The translations under genes and the position numbers were made by a program. 64,000 bases of DNA from Pseudobdellovibrio sp. Lineage in GTDB: Bacteria; Bdellovibrionota; Bdellovibrionia; Bdellovibrionales; Bdellovibrionaceae. Location of the stretch: NCBI GenBank assembly GCA_023701385.1, contig JAMPXC010000006.1, positions 1-64,000 on the forward strand, read 5' to 3'. Within the stretch, counting starts at the first letter, position 1. Every line of letters starts with the position of its first letter. Of this stretch, positions 1 through 10,330 are shown one piece after another. Under the pieces are notes generated by a model. That model ran no database searches. It saw nothing but the letters and a program-made list of their open reading frames with translations, and was not told where the DNA came from.

Positions 1-117
1 TCAGAAGGCTTTGAATGCGGTATTGGCATCGAGAATTTCAATGATATCAAAGTGGGCGACGTTATCGAAGCTTACCTCAAGGAAGAAATTGCTAGAGAAC
101 TTACTCCGATCAAGTAG
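1..117 (+). CDS. infB: Translation initiation factor IF-2, C-terminal end (partial, cut by window start)
   Basis: Frame 1 reads [38 protein letters not shown], typical IF-2 C-terminus; followed by rbfA-truB-rpsO. Confidence 0.9.
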   Translation, partial: SEGFECGIGIENFNDIKVGDVIEAYLKEEIARELTPIK

Positions 118-148
118 ATCGGGGTAAATTCATAAAGGAATTTTTCAC

Positions 149-613
149 ATGAAAAATATGGGTGACGGGCGCCGTGTGGCGCGCGTTGAACGTGAAGTTC
201 AATCTGTAATTTCGACATTTATTATTCAACGCCTGCAGCGTGAGCTGCCAGGCTTGATCACTGTGGCACGTGTGCAAATCCCACCGGATTTACGCCAGGC
301 GCGTGTGTATGTAAGTCTTCTTCAAACAAACGTTGAAGAGTTACAACTTGATCCGAAGGATCAGCTTATCAAAGCTCCGCAAGTTAAAATGTTGCAAGAA
401 GCCGTTAAGATTTTACAAAGCTGGGCTCCTGAAATTCAGGACGAAATCGGCAACAAATTAAATATGAAGTATCTTCCGAAATTAACTTTCTTTGCTGATG
501 AATCAACTGAGAAAATTTTAAGAGTAGAGAAAATTATTTCTGAAATTAGTAAAAATCCTAGCAAAGCCGAATCATTAGATGATGATGACGACTTTGAAGA
601 CGAAGAAAACTAA
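149..613 (+). CDS. rbfA: Ribosome-binding factor A
   Basis: RbfA-like protein (RRVARVEREVQSVISTFI...) between infB and truB. Confidence 0.92.
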   Translation: MKNMGDGRRVARVEREVQSVISTFIIQRLQRELPGLITVARVQIPPDLRQARVYVSLLQTNVEELQLDPKDQLIKAPQVKMLQEAVKILQSWAPEIQDEIGNKLNMKYLPKLTFFADESTEKILRVEKIISEISKNPSKAESLDDDDDFEDEEN

Positions 614-1573
614 ATGTCTCAGCAAATTAAACAACCTAAACCAAGAACAAGCCTGCACGGGCTTTTACTCGTTGATAAACCATCGGGCATGACTTCGCAC
701 GATGTGGTATCGCGCGTGCGCCGTCTTGCGGGTACAAAAGAAGTGGGCCACTCAGGAACGCTTGATCCGTTAGCGAGTGGTTTAATGGTTGTTTTATTAG
801 GTGAAGCGACAAAACTTTCGTCGATTGTGACCGAAGGCGATAAAGCTTACGAAGTGCAAGTGCAGCTGGGTATTGAAACAGACACTTTAGATATTACAGG
901 CGCTGTTGAAAAAACAACTCCTGTCACTGTCAAAAAAGACGAAGTTGTAGCGAAAGCTTTGGCTTTACTTGGTGAAATGCAGTTACCAATTCCTTTATTT
1001 TCAGCAAAAAAAATCGACGGTAAAAAACTTTACGAATATGCGCGTGAAGGTGAAGAAGTTGAAATTCCCTCAAAATCTATGACGTTTTGGGATGTGACTT
1101 ATATCGAAAACGTAGAAGCCGAAAAAGAAAATCGTTATAGCTTTCATTTGCATTGCTCAAAAGGCAGTTTTATCCGTTCATGGGTTAAGCTTTTAGGCGA
1201 GCAGTTGGGCTGTGGAGCTGCCATGTCAGGCCTTCGTCGAACTAAATCCCACGACTTTACGGTTAATCAATCATTAGGTTTAGAAGGCCTTATGGCCGAA
1301 AAAGATGCTGGAACCCTGGATTTGTCGAACACTATTGTGCCGCTTAATGAGGCTGTTAGCGGGGTTCGTAATATCAAGGTTCATGGCCACGACGAGGTTC
1401 TTTTAAATAATGGCCAAATCAGCCATGACCTCAGATCGAAATTAATCGTTCTATTCAATCCTGAGCGCGATCAATGGGTTTTTGCCAGCTCTAGAGATAA
1501 TAAACAGGTTCTGGCGATCATCGGTCTGGAGCCTCAAGTCGGGTTTAAGATTAAACGCGGCTTTCGTTACTAA
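614..1573 (+). CDS. truB: tRNA pseudouridine(55) synthase TruB
   Basis: HGLLLVDKPSGMTSHDVV...GHSGTLDPLASGLM catalytic motif. Confidence 0.96.
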   Translation: MSQQIKQPKPRTSLHGLLLVDKPSGMTSHDVVSRVRRLAGTKEVGHSGTLDPLASGLMVVLLGEATKLSSIVTEGDKAYEVQVQLGIETDTLDITGAVEKTTPVTVKKDEVVAKALALLGEMQLPIPLFSAKKIDGKKLYEYAREGEEVEIPSKSMTFWDVTYIENVEAEKENRYSFHLHCSKGSFIRSWVKLLGEQLGCGAAMSGLRRTKSHDFTVNQSLGLEGLMAEKDAGTLDLSNTIVPLNEAVSGVRNIKVHGHDEVLLNNGQISHDLRSKLIVLFNPERDQWVFASSRDNKQVLAIIGLEPQVGFKIKRGFRY

Positions 1574-1694
1574 ATCCTTGCCTTAACCCCTCGAAATTGC
1601 TAAAAAATTCACTCGCGCTAATCGGGGATACATGTCAGCCATGACGGTATTTCGGAAAAGCTTAAAACAAAAAAGCCTTACAAAGGAATTTATA

Positions 1695-1964
1695 ATGGCA
1701 GTTACAAAAGTACAAAAAGCAGAAATCTTAAAAAAATTCAAAACAGCTGAATTAGACACTGGTTCTCCAGAAGTTCAAGTTGCGTTACTTACAGCTCGTA
1801 TCAATGATATGACAACTCACTTCGCAACTCACAAAAAAGACAACCACGGCCGTCGTGGTCTTTTAAAATGCGTTAACCAACGTCGTAAATTATTAGATTA
1901 CTTAAAATCTAAAAACACTTCTCGTTACGAAACTCTAATCAAAGCATTAGAAATCCGTAAATAA
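1695..1964 (+). CDS. rpsO: 30S ribosomal protein S15
   Basis: [15 protein letters not shown]...[15 protein letters not shown]; 89 aa. The supplied ORF start at 1632 is upstream of the likely start at 1695. Confidence 0.96.
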   Translation: MAVTKVQKAEILKKFKTAELDTGSPEVQVALLTARINDMTTHFATHKKDNHGRRGLLKCVNQRRKLLDYLKSKNTSRYETLIKALEIRK

Positions 1965-2013
1965 TCTAAAGCGCGCCGCCACAGAGGCGATGCTCATTAA
2001 ATTTAGATATCCA

Positions 2014-2045
2014 AAAACCCGGATTGAAAAATCTGGGTTTTTTTG
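2014..2045 (+). terminator. Rho-independent terminator after rpsO
   Basis: AAACCCGGATT-GAAA-AATCTGGGTTT followed by TTTTG. Confidence 0.85.
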
Positions 2046-2096
2046 TTTTGGGCTCCTACCCAAACCCCTCCGCTAAAGCTCCCGGGGCTGGCGCGC

Positions 2097-2124
2097 AAAA
2101 ATGCCTTCCTGGGCATTTTTGTAT
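2097..2124 (+). terminator. Second hairpin/terminator downstream of rpsO
   Basis: Perfect 9-bp stem AAAAATGCC-TTCCTG-GGCATTTTT with T-rich tail. Confidence 0.6.
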
Positions 2125-2197
2125 TTTTGGCTTTACAAAAGTCCTGTGTTTTCGATGTCATTTAGCTAACTAACCGAAAAAATGGTTAAATAGAAGG

Positions 2198-2617
2198 ATG
2201 ACGAAAATTTCATTTTTCCTAGTGCTATTTTCCGTAATCAGCGCGTTTTCGCAAAACACGAAAACGACCTTAAAAGAATCTTTTTTGGCCGACTATGTGG
2301 CGCAAAAAGAAAAAGTAAAAGCTGAAGACATCAGTCGTATCGTTTTAAAAAAAGATAAAGACTTCACACGCGGTGTGATTCTTTTAAATTCATCTTCGGC
2401 TTGCGGTGTCGGGTCGTGCACGTATTATGCTTTCGTTAAAAATAGCAACGGCAGTTTCGATTTTGCCGGAATGATTGACGGTGTTTTTGTCGAGACAAAA
2501 TCGAGCAAAGATTCAGATCTTCCCGAGATTTTGACGCAAACAAAAGCCAGCGATGTCAAATCAGCAAAAATGAAATGGACTTTCAATAAGGAAACAAAAG
2601 TGTATGAAACAAAATAA
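2198..2617 (+). CDS. Hypothetical secreted protein
   Basis: ORF with N-terminal signal sequence (KISFFLVLFSVISAFSQ); no family recognised. Confidence 0.75.
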   Translation: MTKISFFLVLFSVISAFSQNTKTTLKESFLADYVAQKEKVKAEDISRIVLKKDKDFTRGVILLNSSSACGVGSCTYYAFVKNSNGSFDFAGMIDGVFVETKSSKDSDLPEILTQTKASDVKSAKMKWTFNKETKVYETK

Positions 2618-3899
2618 ATTCACAGCACTTTTAATTCTGGTCTTTGGAGTTCAAGCACAAGCTTTTGATTATCAAGTTTCTTGTCATGGGAAAAAATTAA
2701 CGCGTTTTGAAAATGTGTCGTTAGTTCAGAACTCTGATGAATGTAAGGCTTTTTTATCCAACGGTTATTTAAGCTGTTATGACTCTAAAAAAGTAAATAA
2801 GTCATCAGAGCTTATTACGATTTCTACACCGAATGATCATTACTATAAAAGTAAAGAATCAACTCGCTATTCTCGTAAAACTGTTAAAAATATTATTGAT
2901 GCAGCTATTAAAGCTGGAAACGATCCTTATTTAACTTTAGCGATTGTTATGACTGAAAATCCGCCGGTGGCATCAAATAAAAAAGTTGTCGACAATATGA
3001 CGGCCGCAGAATCTTACGCCGAAAGTTTCGGAACGATTCCGTTAGATGCGATTGCTGTGGCTGATGTTATGGGGTGTGATCGTGTGCGTGTCGGTTATGA
3101 TAGCAACGGTTTAAATCGTATTAAAAACCGTAGCCCTCGTCTTAAAAAATTTACTGAAGACCCTAAAGGTAAAGATATGACGGTGTGTATGGAGAGTCAG
3201 TTTGCTGCAGGTGAAAGTGCTCAGTTTTTTCTAACTGATAAGGCACGCGAAGATGATTGCTGTATGACTTTAAAAACGCAAATGTCAGGTTTTATGCATG
3301 AGCCTATTCGTGATCAGCCGAATCAAGTTTACAGTTATCCGGGGCCAGAGCTTCGCGCTAAGATTTTAGATTTGATCGCTCATAAATATATGGCCAACCG
3401 TTTTGCTGGCGCACAAGAACGTGGCGCAAGATTAAAGCTTCCTGAAGAGAAAATGGCCTTAACAGCGCAATCATTCAACGGTTACGGTAAATTCGGTGTG
3501 AACGAGCCCATGGCCAATGCCTGTCTTTATAAAATTCATATGGGTACTAAACCAGTTTACGGGGCGGGCACTTCAGAAATTATGATGAATTCCTTGATGA
3601 ACAATTCAGAAATTCAAAATATGGTGACTGATTCTTTAAAGGCCAGCAAAATTCCTCATGCAGACTCGTACTTATGCGCTTCTTATGGTTCGGGAACCCA
3701 CACGGTTTCAGGCTATGCTTTTACGAACTTGCTTGATGGTTACTTAGGTGATCGTAAAGCGTGCCCTCGTTACTCGAATAAAATTAAAAATTTAAGCAAA
3801 TTTGCGAAGCCCACAGCAGCTGATAAGATCAACGAAGCGATTTCGCCTAGTAATGATGCAGATATTAAGAAATCTAATCCTGCAGACTACGCAAACTAA
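2604..3899 (+). CDS. Hypothetical secreted protein (431 aa)
   Basis: Signal peptide (FTALLILVFGVQAQAF); overlaps the upstream ORF by 14 nt, suggesting coupling. Confidence 0.8.
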   Translation: MKQNKFTALLILVFGVQAQAFDYQVSCHGKKLTRFENVSLVQNSDECKAFLSNGYLSCYDSKKVNKSSELITISTPNDHYYKSKESTRYSRKTVKNIIDAAIKAGNDPYLTLAIVMTENPPVASNKKVVDNMTAAESYAESFGTIPLDAIAVADVMGCDRVRVGYDSNGLNRIKNRSPRLKKFTEDPKGKDMTVCMESQFAAGESAQFFLTDKAREDDCCMTLKTQMSGFMHEPIRDQPNQVYSYPGPELRAKILDLIAHKYMANRFAGAQERGARLKLPEEKMALTAQSFNGYGKFGVNEPMANACLYKIHMGTKPVYGAGTSEIMMNSLMNNSEIQNMVTDSLKASKIPHADSYLCASYGSGTHTVSGYAFTNLLDGYLGDRKACPRYSNKIKNLSKFAKPTAADKINEAISPSNDADIKKSNPADYAN

Positions 3900-3940
3900 G
3901 CTCTCTGACGCAAATCTGAAAAAACTAAAAATCTGATAAA

Positions 3941-3969
3941 GGTTCACTCTCAAAAGTGAGCCTTTTTTG
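3941..3969 (+). terminator. Rho-independent terminator
   Basis: GGTTCACTCT-CAAA-AGTGAGCC followed by TTTTTTGTT. Confidence 0.8.
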
Positions 3970-3976
3970 TTGCAGG

Positions 3977-4003
3977 CAAAAACCCTTTTTTGGGTGTTTT
4001 TGT
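3977..4003 (+). terminator. Second hairpin after the 3941 terminator
   Basis: CAAAAACCC-TTTTTT-GGGTGTTTTTG near-palindrome with T tract. Confidence 0.5.
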
Positions 4004-4067
4004 CATTGGCGAATGAGCCTTTGTGTGGCTAAATGTCTGTACGAAAAGAAGAATAAAATTATATAGC

Positions 4068-4101
4068 GGAAACGACTAATAAATTTCGTAAAAACGTTTC
4101 C
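4068..4101 (+). promoter_or_regulatory. Candidate stem-loop in pnp 5' leader
   Basis: GGAAACG (4068-4074) pairs with CGTTTCC (4095-4101), 20-nt loop, ~30 nt upstream of pnp ATG. Confidence 0.45.
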
Positions 4102-4133
4102 CAAAAAAAGAATTAAAAGGAGACCTCGTAAAT

Positions 4134-6227
4134 ATGGTCAACACAGTTACAACTTCAATCGCAGGAAAACAAATCACAATCGAAACTGGTCGCTTAGCAA
4201 AACAAACTGATGGTGCAGTTTTAGTTACTTGCGGCAACAACATGGTTTTAGTTACTGCGGTATCTGCTAAAGAAGCAAAACCAGATCAAAGCTTTTTCCC
4301 ATTAACAGTTGAATTCATCGAAAAATACTACGCTATCGGTAAAATCCCGGGTGGTTACTTCAAACGTGAAGGTAAACCATCTACAGATTCAATCTTATCA
4401 GCACGTATTATCGATCGTCCGATCCGTCCGTTATTTCCAGAAGGTTACTTAAACGACACACAAGTTGTTGCCACAATCTTATCTGCTGACGGTTCATTCC
4501 CAATGGATACATTATCTTCATTAGGTGCTTCAGCTGCTTTACACATTTCTAATATTCCATTTAACGGTCCAACAGCAGCCTGCCAAGTTGGTCGCGTAAA
4601 CGGTCAGTTCATTGCCAATCCAACGCCGGAACAATTAGCTCAATCAGATATGGACATCATCGTATCTGGTACTAAGAACGGTATCTTAATGGTTGAAGGT
4701 GAAGCGAAATTTATCTCTGAAGCAGATGCACTAGCCGCTTTAAAATTCGGTCACCAATCAATTATGCCATTATTACAAATGCAAGAAGAGTTACGTGAAA
4801 AAACGGGTTCAGTTGCTAAACGTGCTTTCACTCCTGCAGTTATCGATGCTGACTTCAGAACTCAAGCTGAGAACTTAATTACTCCGCTGATCACTAAAGC
4901 TTTATCGCAAAAAATTAAACAAGATCGTTACGCTGGTTTCGATGCCGCTAAAGATGCAGCGATGACTCAATTAGTGAAAACGTTAACTGATGAAAAACTT
5001 CAAGCTCAACGTAAAAAAGAAGTTGGCGCTATCATCGAAGACATCAAGTACAAAATTGCCCGTGCGCAAATCTTAGATGGCGGTCGTATCGACGGTCGTG
5101 ATTTAAAAACTGTTCGTCCAATCGCTTGTGAAGTTGGTTTATTACCACGCGCTCACGGTTCTGGTTTATTCCAACGTGGTGAAACACAATGTTTAGGTAC
5201 TGTTACACTTGGTACTGCTGATGACGAACAAACAGTTGAAACATTAAACGGAACAGTTAAACGTAAATTTAACTTACACTACAACTTCCCTCCATACTCA
5301 GTAGGTGAGGTAGGTCGTTTTGGTGGTCAAGGCCGTCGTGAGATCGGTCACGGTAACTTAGCAGAACGCGCGATCAAAGCCGTTACTCCTGATCACGTCC
5401 AATTCCCATACACAATCCGTATCGTATCTGAAGTTTTAGAATCTAACGGTTCAAGCTCAATGGGTTCTGTTTGTGCGGGTGTATTAGCATTACTTGATGC
5501 CGGTGTTAAAATTAAAGCTAACGTTGCAGGTATTGCAATGGGCTTAATTAAAGAAGGCGATAAAGTTGCTGTATTATCTGATATCTTAGGTGATGAAGAT
5601 CACTTAGGCGATATGGATTTCAAAGTAGCTGGTTCATCAACTGGTATCACAGCTTTACAAATGGATATCAAAATCGATTCAGTTTCTTTCGCCGTTATGG
5701 AAACAGCTTTAAACCAAGCTAAAGAAGGCCGTTTACATATCTTAGGTGAAATGGAAAAAGTGATGAAAGCGCCTCGTGGCCAAATCTCTGAATTTGCTCC
5801 ACGTATTGAAACGATCAAAATTAAACCAGACAAAATCCGCGAAGTTATCGGTTCTGGCGGTAAAGTTATCCGTGGAATCACTGAAGCTACAGGTGTTAAA
5901 ATCGAGATCCAAGATGACGGTACAATCAATATCGCATCAGCAGATCCTCAAGCGACTAAAAAAGCTATTGCTATGATCGAAGCGATCTGTGCTGAAGCTG
6001 AAGTAGGTAAAACGTATAAAGGTAAAGTAATGAAAGTGGCTGAATTCGGTGCTTTCGTTGAAATCTTACCGAATACGCAAGGTTTATTACATATCTCTGA
6101 ACTTGCTAACGAGCGCGTACGCCAAGTAACTGATGTTGTTAAAGAAGGCGACATGGTTGATGTAAAAGTGCTTGAAGTAGATCGTTCAGGTCGTATAAAA
6201 CTTTCTCGTAAAGCTTTATTACAGTAG
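4134..6227 (+). CDS. pnp: Polyribonucleotide nucleotidyltransferase
   Basis: Full-length PNPase with RNase PH domains, KH (IREVIGSGGKVIRGI) and S1 domain. Confidence 0.98.
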   Translation: MVNTVTTSIAGKQITIETGRLAKQTDGAVLVTCGNNMVLVTAVSAKEAKPDQSFFPLTVEFIEKYYAIGKIPGGYFKREGKPSTDSILSARIIDRPIRPLFPEGYLNDTQVVATILSADGSFPMDTLSSLGASAALHISNIPFNGPTAACQVGRVNGQFIANPTPEQLAQSDMDIIVSGTKNGILMVEGEAKFISEADALAALKFGHQSIMPLLQMQEELREKTGSVAKRAFTPAVIDADFRTQAENLITPLITKALSQKIKQDRYAGFDAAKDAAMTQLVKTLTDEKLQAQRKKEVGAIIEDIKYKIARAQILDGGRIDGRDLKTVRPIACEVGLLPRAHGSGLFQRGETQCLGTVTLGTADDEQTVETLNGTVKRKFNLHYNFPPYSVGEVGRFGGQGRREIGHGNLAERAIKAVTPDHVQFPYTIRIVSEVLESNGSSSMGSVCAGVLALLDAGVKIKANVAGIAMGLIKEGDKVAVLSDILGDEDHLGDMDFKVAGSSTGITALQMDIKIDSVSFAVMETALNQAKEGRLHILGEMEKVMKAPRGQISEFAPRIETIKIKPDKIREVIGSGGKVIRGITEATGVKIEIQDDGTINIASADPQATKKAIAMIEAICAEAEVGKTYKGKVMKVAEFGAFVEILPNTQGLLHISELANERVRQVTDVVKEGDMVDVKVLEVDRSGRIKLSRKALLQ

Positions 6228-6271
6228 TTTTTAAAGATTAGAAGTATTGGCGAAGCCGATCGGACATAAAG

Positions 6272-7549
6272 TTGTCATCTCACTTTAAAAAATCAATTTT
6301 ATCAAACGGAGTGCGTGTGGTGAGTGAATATCATCCGCACTCTAAGTCTGTGGCGTTAGGCGTGTGGGTTTTAACCGGCACGCGTGACGAAGACCCCGAA
6401 GAAATCGGCATGTCGCATTTTGTAGAGCACTTAGTTTTTAAGGGAACGAAAAAGCGTAATGCTTACCAGATTGCAAAATCATTAGAATCTTTAGGTGGAG
6501 ACTTAAATGCGTACACTACGCGCGAACATACCACTTATCATTGCACTGTTTTAAAAGAAGACTGGAAAACGGGTTTAGAGGTTTTGTCAGATCTTGTGTG
6601 CAATATGAAAATTTCTAAAAAGGATCTTGAGTTAGAAAAGAAAGTTGTCGTTCAAGAAATTCAAATGAGTGACGATTCTCCTGAAGAAATTATTTACGAT
6701 TATTTATTCGAACACAGTTATGCGAATCATCCCTTAGGTCGTCAGATCTTAGGTAAAGCAGATACAATTTCGAATTTGACGCAAAAAAGCGTTTATGACT
6801 TTTACAAAAAGTTTTACCAAGGCAGTAACTTAATCGTTTCTGCTGCAGGCCCGTTAGAGCACGATGCCTTAGTGATCGAAGCTCAAAAGATGTTTCGCTC
6901 ACGTAAGAAATTTGCTGTACCTGATACGCGTCGCGCGCCTCGCTGGAAAGCAGCTCGTAAATTTTACGATGATGATTCAGAACAAGTTCATATTTTATTA
7001 GCGTTACCTTCAACAAGCTTTCACGATAAATTCCGCTTTGAAGCGTTTATCGTAAACTCGTTATTAGGTGGCGGCATGACTTCAAAACTTTACCAAGCCG
7101 TGCGTGAAAAGCAGGGCTTAGCTTACAGCATATTTTCATCTTTAAATACGCAAGTGGATTCGGGCAACATCACGATTTATGCGGGAACTGATCCGAAAAA
7201 AGTTAAAAAAGTAATTAACACAATTAAAGATGAATTATTAAAAATTAAAAAAGACGGTATTAAAAAATCAGATCTTGATTTATTTAAGACCCAAGTTCGT
7301 GGCCAATTATTAATGGGCTCTGACGATATCGAAAACCGCATGACCTCTTTAGGTGTGAATGAAATGGTTTTTGAAGATTATCGTTCTGTTGAAAGAGTCA
7401 TTCAAGAAGTTGAAGCCGTGAACGAAAAATCAATTAAAGCTTATCTTAAAGACCACTTCGATCTGGAAAAAATGGCCGTAATTCTTATGGGCCCTCATGT
7501 TTCAAAAATGAAATCATGGGTCAGCGAGATCGACTTTTCGCGTAAGTAA
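6272..7549 (+). CDS. M16 family zinc metallopeptidase
   Basis: HxxEH motif in [13 protein letters not shown]; starts after pnp. Confidence 0.94.
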   Translation: MSSHFKKSILSNGVRVVSEYHPHSKSVALGVWVLTGTRDEDPEEIGMSHFVEHLVFKGTKKRNAYQIAKSLESLGGDLNAYTTREHTTYHCTVLKEDWKTGLEVLSDLVCNMKISKKDLELEKKVVVQEIQMSDDSPEEIIYDYLFEHSYANHPLGRQILGKADTISNLTQKSVYDFYKKFYQGSNLIVSAAGPLEHDALVIEAQKMFRSRKKFAVPDTRRAPRWKAARKFYDDDSEQVHILLALPSTSFHDKFRFEAFIVNSLLGGGMTSKLYQAVREKQGLAYSIFSSLNTQVDSGNITIYAGTDPKKVKKVINTIKDELLKIKKDGIKKSDLDLFKTQVRGQLLMGSDDIENRMTSLGVNEMVFEDYRSVERVIQEVEAVNEKSIKAYLKDHFDLEKMAVILMGPHVSKMKSWVSEIDFSRK

Positions 7550-7572
7550 CGCACTTTTGCAGGAGACAGACT

Positions 7573-8016
7573 ATGATGCAAGTTAAAATTAAAAAATGGC
7601 CTCATTTCAAAGGTGAACTTCCGGCTTACCAATCACATGGTGCCAGCGGTTTTGATGTGCGTGCGCAATTAGACCAGCCGTTAACTTTAAAGCCGATGGA
7701 GCGCGCGTTAGTGCCAACAGGATTAACTTTCGAAATTCCGGTGGGTTATGAAATTCAAGCCCGTCCTCGCAGCGGTTTAGCAGCGAAACAAGGTTTATCA
7801 GTATTAAATACACCGGGTACAATCGATGCCGATTACCGTGGTGAAGTTAAAGTGATCTTAGTTAATCTTGGTCAAGAGGCTATCACGATTAACGATCAAG
7901 AGCGTTGTGCTCAGTTCGTTATTTGCCCCATCATTCAAGCGCAGTTTCATGTGGTAGAAGAGTTATCTGATACAGCTCGTGGCGCTGGCGGATTTGGATC
8001 AACAGGTAAAGCTTAG
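7573..8016 (+). CDS. dut: Deoxyuridine 5'-triphosphate nucleotidohydrolase
   Basis: [41 protein letters not shown] motifs. Confidence 0.96.
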   Translation: MMQVKIKKWPHFKGELPAYQSHGASGFDVRAQLDQPLTLKPMERALVPTGLTFEIPVGYEIQARPRSGLAAKQGLSVLNTPGTIDADYRGEVKVILVNLGQEAITINDQERCAQFVICPIIQAQFHVVEELSDTARGAGGFGSTGKA

Positions 8017-8990
8017 TGAAGGAAGTAGCAAGGAATATACTCTTTGCTATTGCTGTCATTGCAACCGTCGTTCTATGGTACGGTATTTCCAATAATTTTT
8101 CAGGTGTTATTACTAATGAGGGTGAAGCTCAGGTAACTTCAGTTGCGCATACCCCCTCAAGCAAAGAAGCTTTTTTGCAAAGTGCCCATTGTAAAGCGCA
8201 GCACGATGATCTTTTAAAAAGAAAAGATTACGCTGCAATCGTTCAAGCCAGAAAAAATAATCCACAAAAATACGATGTAAAATGTTTTATGGTGAACGAG
8301 TCTGTTGATGTTGGCACTTTAGAGCGTTGTCTGTTGGGGGCTAATAACTCGACGGTGACCGAAACTATCGAAACTCTGATGTGCCAAGCTTTTTTAAAAG
8401 TTTATCAAAGCTATGTAACTGATTTTGCGTATCCAGATGATGTCGATGTTAAGAGTTTATCGCAGATCGTGCTACAGCGAAAAATTCAGGCGCAAATGCT
8501 TAAGCCCGATAAAAATCCGCAACTGATGCAGGCGATGGTGCAAACACTTATCGAAACTTATCCCAATAACTTTGAAGCTATAAAAGTTTATATCAAAGCT
8601 TTAGGTTTTGGCCAAAAACCTTCAGTTTATGCTGAAGGTGGGCCGCTGTTTTCTTATTTAGTTAAAGCCTATGCTCTTAACCCGCGCGATTTAGAAGTTC
8701 GTGAAATGTATATGTATGCCTTGATTCATTCGGCTGACGGCGAAGTTAAACTTCTTAAAGTATTTCCGAATGTTAAAGAAGACGGTAAGCTTCAGGCTTT
8801 ACGTTATTACTATTTAGCCTGGGCCGGCTGGAATAAAGGTGATCGCACTCAAGCGTTAAATAACTTAGAATTTGCGAAATCGCTTTCTAAGAATGACCCG
8901 CGCTTTAGTGAAGCGTATGATAAAGTTAAAGATCAAATGAATATACCTAAAGCCGAAGGTTTATTTTATTTATCGTTTTCATTGATTTAA
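8016..8990 (+). CDS. Hypothetical membrane-anchored protein, TPR-like
   Basis: N-terminal TM (ILFAIAVIATVVLWYGI), helical repeat-like C-terminus; GTG start overlaps dut stop. Confidence 0.7.
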   Translation: MKEVARNILFAIAVIATVVLWYGISNNFSGVITNEGEAQVTSVAHTPSSKEAFLQSAHCKAQHDDLLKRKDYAAIVQARKNNPQKYDVKCFMVNESVDVGTLERCLLGANNSTVTETIETLMCQAFLKVYQSYVTDFAYPDDVDVKSLSQIVLQRKIQAQMLKPDKNPQLMQAMVQTLIETYPNNFEAIKVYIKALGFGQKPSVYAEGGPLFSYLVKAYALNPRDLEVREMYMYALIHSADGEVKLLKVFPNVKEDGKLQALRYYYLAWAGWNKGDRTQALNNLEFAKSLSKNDPRFSEAYDKVKDQMNIPKAEGLFYLSFSLI

Positions 8991-9008
8991 TAAATTTAAG
9001 GATAAGTT

Positions 9009-9797
9009 ATGAGTCAAAATTTAGCGCATCTTTCAACTGAAATTAAAAATCAAAACCAACTATGGATTACTTTAAATAATCCAGAAAAAATGAACGCAAT
9101 CAGTTACGAAATGATCGACTCATTAACAACGACACTTTTTAAAGCTGAAATGAATCCCGATGTTAAAGTGATCGTGATTCGCGGGGCGGGTAAAGCTTTT
9201 TCAGCGGGCGGTGATGTGCAGGCGATGAAAGATAAATCAGGTATGTTTCACGGCGATTCAAATGAATTACGTATGCGCTATATGCAAGGGATTCAGAAAA
9301 TTCCTAAATGCATGGAAGACTTATCAAAACCAATTATTGCTATGGTGAACGGTGCTGCGATCGGTGCGGGTTGTGATTTATCGATGATGTGCGATTTACG
9401 TATCGGTTGTGAAGAGTCACGTTTTGGTGAGACTTTCGCAAAATTAGGATTAGTTCCAGGTGACGGCGGAACATTCTTTTTAACCCGTATCGTGGGCTTT
9501 GCAAAAGCTATGCAAATGACAATGACCGCAGAAATTATCAGCGGCAAAAAAGCTTATGAATTTGGTTTAATGAATTATTATGTCGAAACCGCTGATTTAG
9601 AAAAAGAAACTTCAGCTTTAGCGACTAAGATTGCGAGTCTTCCTGCAGTGGCTTTGCAAATGGCGAAGAAATCTTTAAAAGCCGCCTACCGTCATGATTT
9701 ACAGGTGAATTTAGATTTATTAGCCGCGTTTCAAGGAATCGCGCAAAGGACGCCGGATCATGAAGCTGCGGTGAATGCGTTTTTTGAAAAGAAGTAG
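9009..9797 (+). CDS. Enoyl-CoA hydratase/isomerase family protein
   Basis: Crotonase motifs GAGKAFSAGGDVQAM and NGAAIGAGCDLSMMCDLRI. Confidence 0.93.
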   Translation: MSQNLAHLSTEIKNQNQLWITLNNPEKMNAISYEMIDSLTTTLFKAEMNPDVKVIVIRGAGKAFSAGGDVQAMKDKSGMFHGDSNELRMRYMQGIQKIPKCMEDLSKPIIAMVNGAAIGAGCDLSMMCDLRIGCEESRFGETFAKLGLVPGDGGTFFLTRIVGFAKAMQMTMTAEIISGKKAYEFGLMNYYVETADLEKETSALATKIASLPAVALQMAKKSLKAAYRHDLQVNLDLLAAFQGIAQRTPDHEAAVNAFFEKK

Positions 9798-9861
9798 GTT
9801 AGGGTAGCTACCGCGCTGAACTGGCTTAGGTTATTTATCTAAATAGGTGGTCTGCTTGGTG

Positions 9862-9890
9862 CATCCTGAATTGCTTTGCAATTCAGGATG
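9862..9890. repeat. Perfect 13-bp inverted repeat
   Basis: CATCCTGAATTGC-TTT-GCAATTCAGGATG. Confidence 0.85.
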
Positions 9891-9933
9891 TTCGTTTGAG
9901 GGGAAGAACTTTAATTTTAATGTAAGCTGGTCG

Positions 9934-9964
9934 AAAACGAAGTGGTTTGAGTTTCGTTTTTCTT
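9934..9964. terminator. Bidirectional terminator between convergent genes
   Basis: AAAACGAA...TTCGTTTT stem between convergent genes ending at 9797 (+) and 9964 (-). Confidence 0.6.
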
Positions 9965-10314
9965 TAAAACTTATAACTTTTAGATTTTTCGATTTCTTTG
10001 TTTAGTTTTCCAAACAGGAAAAAGAAATACATTTTAAAATCAGAGATTAAGCTCCAGAAGGGGTACTTAAAAGTAGCTGGGCGGTTATGTTCAACTTTAA
10101 AGTGACCTACCCAGGCAAAAGCGTAGCCTGCCAGTGGGCAGAGCCAGATGAGTTTGTAGTTTTGAGTTACTAAACCAGTGATTAAAAAGATAAAAACAAA
10201 AGTTGTTCCGATAAAGTGAAGCATTCTATTTGTGGAGTTAGAATGCTCTTGCAGATAGAAAAACCAAAATTCTGAGTAAGTCGCAATTCTGTTATCAGAT
10301 TTTGTTTGGCTCAT
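9964..10314 (-). CDS. DUF962/Mpo1-like family membrane protein
   Basis: YSEFWFFYLQEHSNSTNRMLHFIGT...GYAFAWVGHFKVEHNRPATFKYPFWSL pattern. Confidence 0.85.
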   Translation of the reverse strand: MSQTKSDNRIATYSEFWFFYLQEHSNSTNRMLHFIGTTFVFIFLITGLVTQNYKLIWLCPLAGYAFAWVGHFKVEHNRPATFKYPFWSLISDFKMYFFFLFGKLNKEIEKSKSYKF

Positions 10315-10330
10315 CTTTTTATCCTTTGTT

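Noticed and set aside
1632-1694. N-terminal extension of S15 in the ORF track
   Set aside because: S15 is ~89 aa; start at 1695 is preceded by a good SD (AAAGGAATTTATA).
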